A program made the position numbers and the translations under genes. The notes under the pieces were generated by a model. It did not search any database, was not told where the DNA came from, and was given only the letters and a program-made list of their open reading frames with translations. Shown piece after piece: positions 55,267 through 59,182 of a stretch of 59,182 bases of DNA. Origin of the DNA: a bacterium (GTDB lineage Bacteria; Cyanobacteriota; Vampirovibrionia; Gastranaerophilales; Gastranaerophilaceae); contig JAFUXT010000014.1 of NCBI GenBank assembly GCA_017470815.1, forward strand, positions 1 through 59,182, in the 5' to 3' direction. Each line of letters opens with the position of its first letter. Within the stretch, counting starts at the first letter, position 1.

Positions 55267-56047
55267 TACACCTATCGGATTTTTTGATTCAGGAGTAGGC
55301 GGACTAACTGTATTAAAAGAAGTTAAAAGACTTATGCCGAATGAAAATTTTATATACTTCGGCGATACTTTGCATGTGCCGTATGGTGATAAAACAAAAG
55401 AACAACTGCTTGAATATTCAAAAGGTATATTAAAATTTTTTGAAGAAAAAAAATGTAAAGCGGTTGTTATGGCTTGCAATACAACATCTTCTACAATATA
55501 TGAAGATATTAAAGACAAATACTATTTCAAAATCTACCCGATTGTTCAAACTGTCGCAGAAGTTTTGGCTAAAACATCACTGCAAAGATTAGGTATTTTT
55601 GCAACTCCGGCAACCATAAATTCAGGAGCATACGAAAAAGAAATACAAAAATACAATTCTGAGATGCGGATTTATGGGCAACATTGCTCAGAATGGGTGA
55701 GAATTGTAGAAAATAATACATCTGAAAGTGCAGAAAGTATTGACATCATAAAAAATGACCTTAATATTATGCTAAGGAATAATCCGCAAAAAATTGTTCT
55801 CGGATGCACTCACTATCCGTTTTTACTGCCTATTTTGACTAAATTTGCCACAAAAGAATTATTTATTGACCCTGCAAAATACTTTGCACAGGCAATAAAT
55901 ACTGATTTAACACTTGCAGGACTTACAAATGACAATAGTTCAGAACATACTGAAGAATTCTATGTAAGTGCAGAACCTGATAAATTCAAAAATTCAGCAA
56001 AAATGTTTTATGAAATAAAACAAACAGTAAATTTGCTAAACTTTTAA
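55247..56047 (+). CDS. murI: Glutamate racemase
   Basis: A 266-residue enzyme giving D-glutamate for peptidoglycan. Family text: IGFFDSGVGGLTVLKEV at the start (Asp, Ser), YFGDTLHVPYGDK, catalytic Cys in MACNTTSST and the second catalytic Cys in GCTHYPF. The start ATG at 55247 has AGAGGG 5 bases upstream and lies inside the end of amiC. The frame's TTG at 55244 is less likely. Confidence 0.97.
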   Translation: MATLRNNTPIGFFDSGVGGLTVLKEVKRLMPNENFIYFGDTLHVPYGDKTKEQLLEYSKGILKFFEEKKCKAVVMACNTTSSTIYEDIKDKYYFKIYPIVQTVAEVLAKTSLQRLGIFATPATINSGAYEKEIQKYNSEMRIYGQHCSEWVRIVENNTSESAESIDIIKNDLNIMLRNNPQKIVLGCTHYPFLLPILTKFATKELFIDPAKYFAQAINTDLTLAGLTNDNSSEHTEEFYVSAEPDKFKNSAKMFYEIKQTVNLLNF

Positions 56048-56050
56048 AAA

Positions 56051-56671
56051 TTAACTTTCTTTTAAATTTTTGAAATGGTGATAAACATACCAAACGGCAA
56101 GAATGACACAACCAAGAATTATTGCCACATCAAATTTATGCCATAAAGATTTGAATGCGTCTATGTGCTGACCAAATTTTACTCCGACAAAAACAAGCGC
56201 ATAACACCAAATTAAAGAACCCAAAAGTGTCATTGAAAAGAAAAATCTTTTTTTTGCTCTCAAAATCCCTGCCGGCAAAGAAATAAATGTTCTTACAACA
56301 GGTAACATTCTGCAAATAAAAAATGCCCAATCGCCATACTTATCAACCCATTTATCTGTATCTTCAAGGTCTTTTTTAGATATAAGAAAATACTTGCCAT
56401 ATTTTTCAATAAACGGTCTGCCACCAAAATAACCGAGATAATAAGACGGTATAGAACCAAGCAAACACCCGATAGCACCTGCCCACGCTGCAACATGAAA
56501 ATTCATATCGCCTTTTGAAACCAAATATCCGGCAAACGGCATTGTTGCTTCACTCGGAATTGGAATGTTACAGGATTCCAAAGCCATAATTCCCATTATT
56601 CCCCAGGCACCCCAGCCTGTAATCACATGTTCAAGCCATGATATAAAACCCGCTAACAAATTATCTAACAT
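56051..56671 (-). CDS. DedA/SNARE-associated family membrane protein
   Basis: A 206-residue polytopic protein. The DedA family, linked to lipid-carrier flipping and membrane homeostasis, is recognised by ALESCNIPIPSEATMPFAGYL, the gated GCLLGSIPSYYLGYFGGR and the basic motif FFICRMLPVVRTFISLPAGI. The start at 56671 has GAGGGA 7 bases upstream; the longer frame to 56749 overlaps the HU terminator. It converges with murI with only 3 bases between stops. Confidence 0.93.
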   Translation of the reverse strand: MLDNLLAGFISWLEHVITGWGAWGIMGIMALESCNIPIPSEATMPFAGYLVSKGDMNFHVAAWAGAIGCLLGSIPSYYLGYFGGRPFIEKYGKYFLISKKDLEDTDKWVDKYGDWAFFICRMLPVVRTFISLPAGILRAKKRFFFSMTLLGSLIWCYALVFVGVKFGQHIDAFKSLWHKFDVAIILGCVILAVWYVYHHFKNLKES

Positions 56672-56717
56672 AAAATATCCCTCTTTCTCTTTTAAAATAA
56701 TACCAAAAACAGAAATA

Positions 56718-56751
56718 AAAAAAAGGTGCTCACCATAAAATGTGAACACCT
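56718..56751 (-). terminator. Terminator after HU
   Basis: On the minus strand AGGTG-TTCAC pairs with GTGA-CACCT (one mismatch), followed by a long T run, 26 bases after the HU stop. Confidence 0.82.
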
Positions 56752-56776
56752 AAATTCTCTATAAAATTCAAAAGAA

Positions 56777-57055
56777 TTATTTGCCATTAACAGCAACTTT
56801 GAATTTTTTACCGGCAGAGAAAGCCGGAACAGTTTTTGCAGGGATTTTTAATTCCTTGCCTGTTTGTGGGTTTCTGCCGATTCTTGCTGCTCTCTTACGA
56901 GATTCAAAAGTACCGAAACCAACTAATGTTACTTTACCGCCTTTTTTAACAGTTTTTTGAATTGTATCAATCAAAGTTGTTAAAACTTCAGCTGCTTCTT
57001 TTTGAGTAACACTTGCTTTTTTTGAAATTTCTTGTACTAATTCTTCTTTGTTCAT
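56777..57055 (-). CDS. hup: DNA-binding protein HU
   Basis: A 92-residue histone-like protein that bends and compacts DNA as a dimer. MNKEELVQEISKKASVTQKEA is the helical start. The family signature GFGTFESRKRAARIGRNPQTG, including the beta-arm with the Arg/Asn-Pro intercalating tip, is complete, and it ends with VPAFSAGKKFK. A strong AAGGAG lies upstream and its own terminator follows, so it is probably monocistronic. Confidence 0.97.
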   Translation of the reverse strand: MNKEELVQEISKKASVTQKEAAEVLTTLIDTIQKTVKKGGKVTLVGFGTFESRKRAARIGRNPQTGKELKIPAKTVPAFSAGKKFKVAVNGK

Positions 57056-57197
57056 AATAAAACTCCTTCTTTTGTGTACTCAACTAATATAGCAAATTTT
57101 AGACTAAATGCAAGTAAATTAAAGAATATTTACACTTTTTAACGAAAAAAACATACAGGCAGAGGAATTTATAAGGTGTTTGATATATAATCTACCT

Positions 57198-58541
57198 ATG
57201 AATATTTCAGAAGAATTTGATACTATTACTGCAATCTCAACCCCTTTAGGAACAGGCGGAGTGGGAGTTATAAGAATATCAGGCGGCAAAAGTTTTGATA
57301 TCACACTTTCAATTACAACATGCAAAGAACTTCCCGCCGGAAAAATCTGTCATGGCTGGATAACAGACGGAAATAAAAAAATAGACGAAGTTATAATTCT
57401 CCCGTTTAAAGCCCCAAAAAGTTATACAGGAGAAGATGTAATAGAAATTCAATGCCATGGCGGAATACATGTCGTAAAAAATATTCTTGATATTGTTATA
57501 AAAAACGGGGCAAGAATGGCAGAACGAGGTGAATTTACTAAAAGAGCGTTTCTGAACAAAAGAATTGACTTATCACAAGCCGAAGCCGTTGACGATTTGA
57601 TTCATTCAAAAACTTCAGATTTTGCGATTCAATCTGCCAAAAACCTTTCAGGAACTCTTGCTCAAAAAATCAGAGAGATAAAAAAAGAAATTTTTGAAGT
57701 AACATCAAGAATCGTAGCCGGAATCGATTTTCCTGAAGATGTTACAGAACCGGATTATTCTTATCTTATTGAAAATTTTGAAAAAACAATCAAAGAAATT
57801 GATAAAATACTCAAAAATGCAAAAACTTCTGATATTTTAAGACAAGGTATAAAAATTGCCATAGCAGGCCGCCCAAATGTTGGAAAATCTTCATTATTCA
57901 ATGCCTTGTTAAACCTTAATCGTGCAATTGTAACTGAAATTGCCGGCACAACAAGAGATATAATAAGCGAAACGATTGATTTAGGATTACCTGTCACGCT
58001 CATTGATACGGCAGGTATAAGAAATGACAAAAATATTGATAAAGTCGAAGAAATCGGAATTGAATATTCAAAACAATCCGTACAAAACTCTGATTTGATA
58101 CTGTTTTTATATGATGCCTCAACAGGTCTGACAAAAGATGATGAAGCGATTTATGAAACCATAAAAAATAAAAAACATATCATTATTGGCAATAAAATTG
58201 ATGTCGCAGATAAAAAAATACCAAAACTTGAAAACTCTTTAGAAATATCCGCAATGACAAAAGTTGGTTTGGATGAATTAAAAGAAAAAATTAAAAGTAC
58301 TGTACTTGATTATAATACAGAGGATTTAGAATTTGTAACAAACCAAAGACAGCAAAGTTGTTTGATTAAATGTAAAGATGCACTCGAAAACGCACTTGAA
58401 GGGGCAAAAAATAATCAACTTCAGGATATGATATATATTGACCTTAAATCAGCACTTTTAAGTCTTGACGAAATAACAGGCGAAGTTATTACTGACGAAA
58501 TTTTAAATAACATCTTTGAACATTTTTGCATTGGGAAATAA
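57198..58541 (+). CDS. mnmE: tRNA-5-carboxymethylaminomethyl-2-thiouridine GTPase MnmE
   Basis: A 447-residue (from ATG 57198) GTPase that with MnmG modifies U34 of tRNAs. The N-terminal folate-binding domain begins DTITAISTPLGTGGVGVIRISG. The G domain holds GRPNVGKSSLFNALL, GTTRD and DTAGIR. The C-terminal cysteine motif CIGK (family C-x-G-K) ends the protein. The frame's upstream TTG at 57180 is not favoured. No clear ribosome site is visible. The repeat-rich region follows directly. Confidence 0.96.
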   Translation: MNISEEFDTITAISTPLGTGGVGVIRISGGKSFDITLSITTCKELPAGKICHGWITDGNKKIDEVIILPFKAPKSYTGEDVIEIQCHGGIHVVKNILDIVIKNGARMAERGEFTKRAFLNKRIDLSQAEAVDDLIHSKTSDFAIQSAKNLSGTLAQKIREIKKEIFEVTSRIVAGIDFPEDVTEPDYSYLIENFEKTIKEIDKILKNAKTSDILRQGIKIAIAGRPNVGKSSLFNALLNLNRAIVTEIAGTTRDIISETIDLGLPVTLIDTAGIRNDKNIDKVEEIGIEYSKQSVQNSDLILFLYDASTGLTKDDEAIYETIKNKKHIIIGNKIDVADKKIPKLENSLEISAMTKVGLDELKEKIKSTVLDYNTEDLEFVTNQRQQSCLIKCKDALENALEGAKNNQLQDMIYIDLKSALLSLDEITGEVITDEILNNIFEHFCIGK

Positions 58542-58890
58542 TTGCTTGCTCGCTATCGCTCGACATCGCCCTATGTAAAACTTTCGACTTCGTTACATTC
58601 TGTCGTGTTGATTAGTAATAGTATTTACCCCCGCTACGCCCTCGCATTAAACGCCAACGCTCAAAACAAAATCGAAAAATATTCATTTTACGATTATTGT
58701 TTTTCGTCTCTCCTCTTCGTTACACTCAGAGTCGTGGCTCTGCTCGGGCTTTATTCCGCCTGTGCAATCAAGATTGCTTCGTTCACTTCACTCTCGTTCC
58801 GTTCTCAACGGCGGTGGTATCATGTTTCGCAACCTGCTTGCCCTGCTCTTCGCAGGTCAACCCGTTGCTCCACATCGGCTTACGCTAAAA
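58542..58890. repeat. Degenerate intergenic repeat region after mnmE
   Basis: About 350 bases with a higher G+C, TCG/CGC-rich text (CTCGCTATCGCTCGACATCGCC, TTCGTTACA repeats). TGCTCGGGCT and nearby short blocks (GATTGCT, TCACTTC) also occur, reverse-complemented, in the hairpin element at 39314-39869. A long plus-strand frame crosses it, but the composition is that of a repeat, not a gene. Confidence 0.45.
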
Positions 58891-58895
58891 AAAAA

Positions 58896-58915
58896 ACGAC
58901 TTATGCAAGTCGTTG
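58896..58915 (+). terminator. Hairpin after the repeat region
   Basis: CGACTT and AAGTCG pair over ATGC, preceded by a run of ten A. On the minus strand it reads as a stem followed by T10. It may end minus-strand transcription. Confidence 0.5.
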
Positions 58916-59118
58916 GAAAATCAATAGGAAAAAAGGGAAAGGAAAGTCTGTTTTCTGAACCCTTGCAACTTAATGCAGGGGTTATAGGTATGGGGTATCC
59001 CATATCCCGTATATGTAAATGCCATAGGCATTATTGTAATTGTGTTGCTCAGGCAAAGATAATTCATCATAAAACCATTAACGATTTTATTTGTACTACC
59101 AGTGCCTTATTTTTTTTA

Positions 59119-59182
59119 TTATGCGTTGAATGTCTTGAATGAAGATTCAACGTTTTTAGAGATAACTTTCTTAACAGCATCC
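59119..59182 (-). CDS. C-terminal end of a protein related to the 703-residue protein (partial)
   Basis: The minus strand encodes DAVKKVISKNVESSFKTFNA and a stop at 59119-59121; the rest lies beyond the window. The pattern aligns with the end of the 10658-12769 protein (DVIKGVMNKNIERTMKFDQN): D, V/I, K, V, K, N, I/V, E, K at the same spacing. This is 20 residues only, so the family link is a strong hint rather than proof. Confidence 0.55.
   Translation of the reverse strand, partial: DAVKKVISKNVESSFKTFNA

Noticed and set aside
58542..58958. A 138-codon plus-strand frame directly after mnmE, with overlapping frames at 58697 and 58762.
   Set aside because: Composition, overlapping frames and shared blocks with the 39.3-kb element indicate repeat DNA. 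The encoded text is Ser/Cys/Arg-rich and looks random.

Overview
The window is one contiguous, AT-rich, gene-dense chromosomal segment of a Gram-negative-type bacterium. The gene content fits a non-photosynthetic member of the Cyanobacteriota, of the Vampirovibrionia/Melainabacteria (gut Gastranaerophilales) kind. Signs of this are an SLH-domain envelope protein, a Tic20-like membrane protein, several FTLAE-type pilins, fermentative pyruvate:ferredoxin oxidoreductase, no photosynthesis genes, and many small lineage-specific proteins with no recognisable family. This assignment is an inference from content; no 16S rRNA gene is present. There is no phage, IS transposase, CRISPR array or rRNA operon.

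Layout. 1-3.5 kb: 3' end of pnp, a PfkB-type sugar kinase, a small membrane protein, a putative HExxH metallopeptidase and tRNA-Thr(CGU). 3.5-6.8 kb: two tandem paralogous Pro/Thr/Ala-repeat proteins and mini-RNase III. 6.8-15.5 kb: miaB, trxB, a 703-residue lineage-specific protein and valS, with small secreted or unknown proteins between. 15.6-23.5 kb: three paralogous proteins that fuse a type IV pilin leader and helix to a YadA-like beta-roll and a C-terminal peptidase S74 intramolecular chaperone; metK and a small unknown gene lie between them. 23.6-29.7 kb: a DHA2-type MFS transporter, typA/bipA, dnaX and an S66 LD-carboxypeptidase. 29.8-38.1 kb: an SLH protein, a class A penicillin-binding protein, ribE-ribBA, a GNAT acetyltransferase and a protein with a FliK-like C-terminus. 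38.1-40 kb: gene-poor DNA with dispersed repeats and a hairpin-packed element bounded by inverted repeats. 40-48.1 kb: a TPR protein with a Tic20-like partner, rpsL-rpsG, a glutaredoxin with a degenerate hybrid-cluster-protein homologue, wecB, an AMIN-like protein and a fourth (conventional) pilin. 48.2-59.2 kb: nifJ, an L,D-transpeptidase, a nucleobase deaminase, tRNA-Arg(ACG), amiC-murI, a DedA protein, HU, mnmE, a repeat-rich tail, and the last 20 codons of another member of the 703-residue protein's family.

Themes. Envelope building is strongly represented: PBP1A, LD-carboxypeptidase, L,D-transpeptidase, amidase, glutamate racemase, UDP-GlcNAc 2-epimerase and the SLH protein. The most unusual content is the trio of pilin/YadA-head/S74 fusions. 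All three keep the Ser/Lys dyad for autoproteolysis at almost the same distance from the C-terminus. They look like a set of self-trimerising, self-trimming surface fibres delivered by a type IV pilus or type II secretion-like machine. Other points of interest are a degenerate Hcp-like protein paired with glutaredoxin, a possible translational switch in front of metK, a promoter-like block shared by several lineage-specific genes, and the hairpin-rich element near 39.3-39.9 kb.
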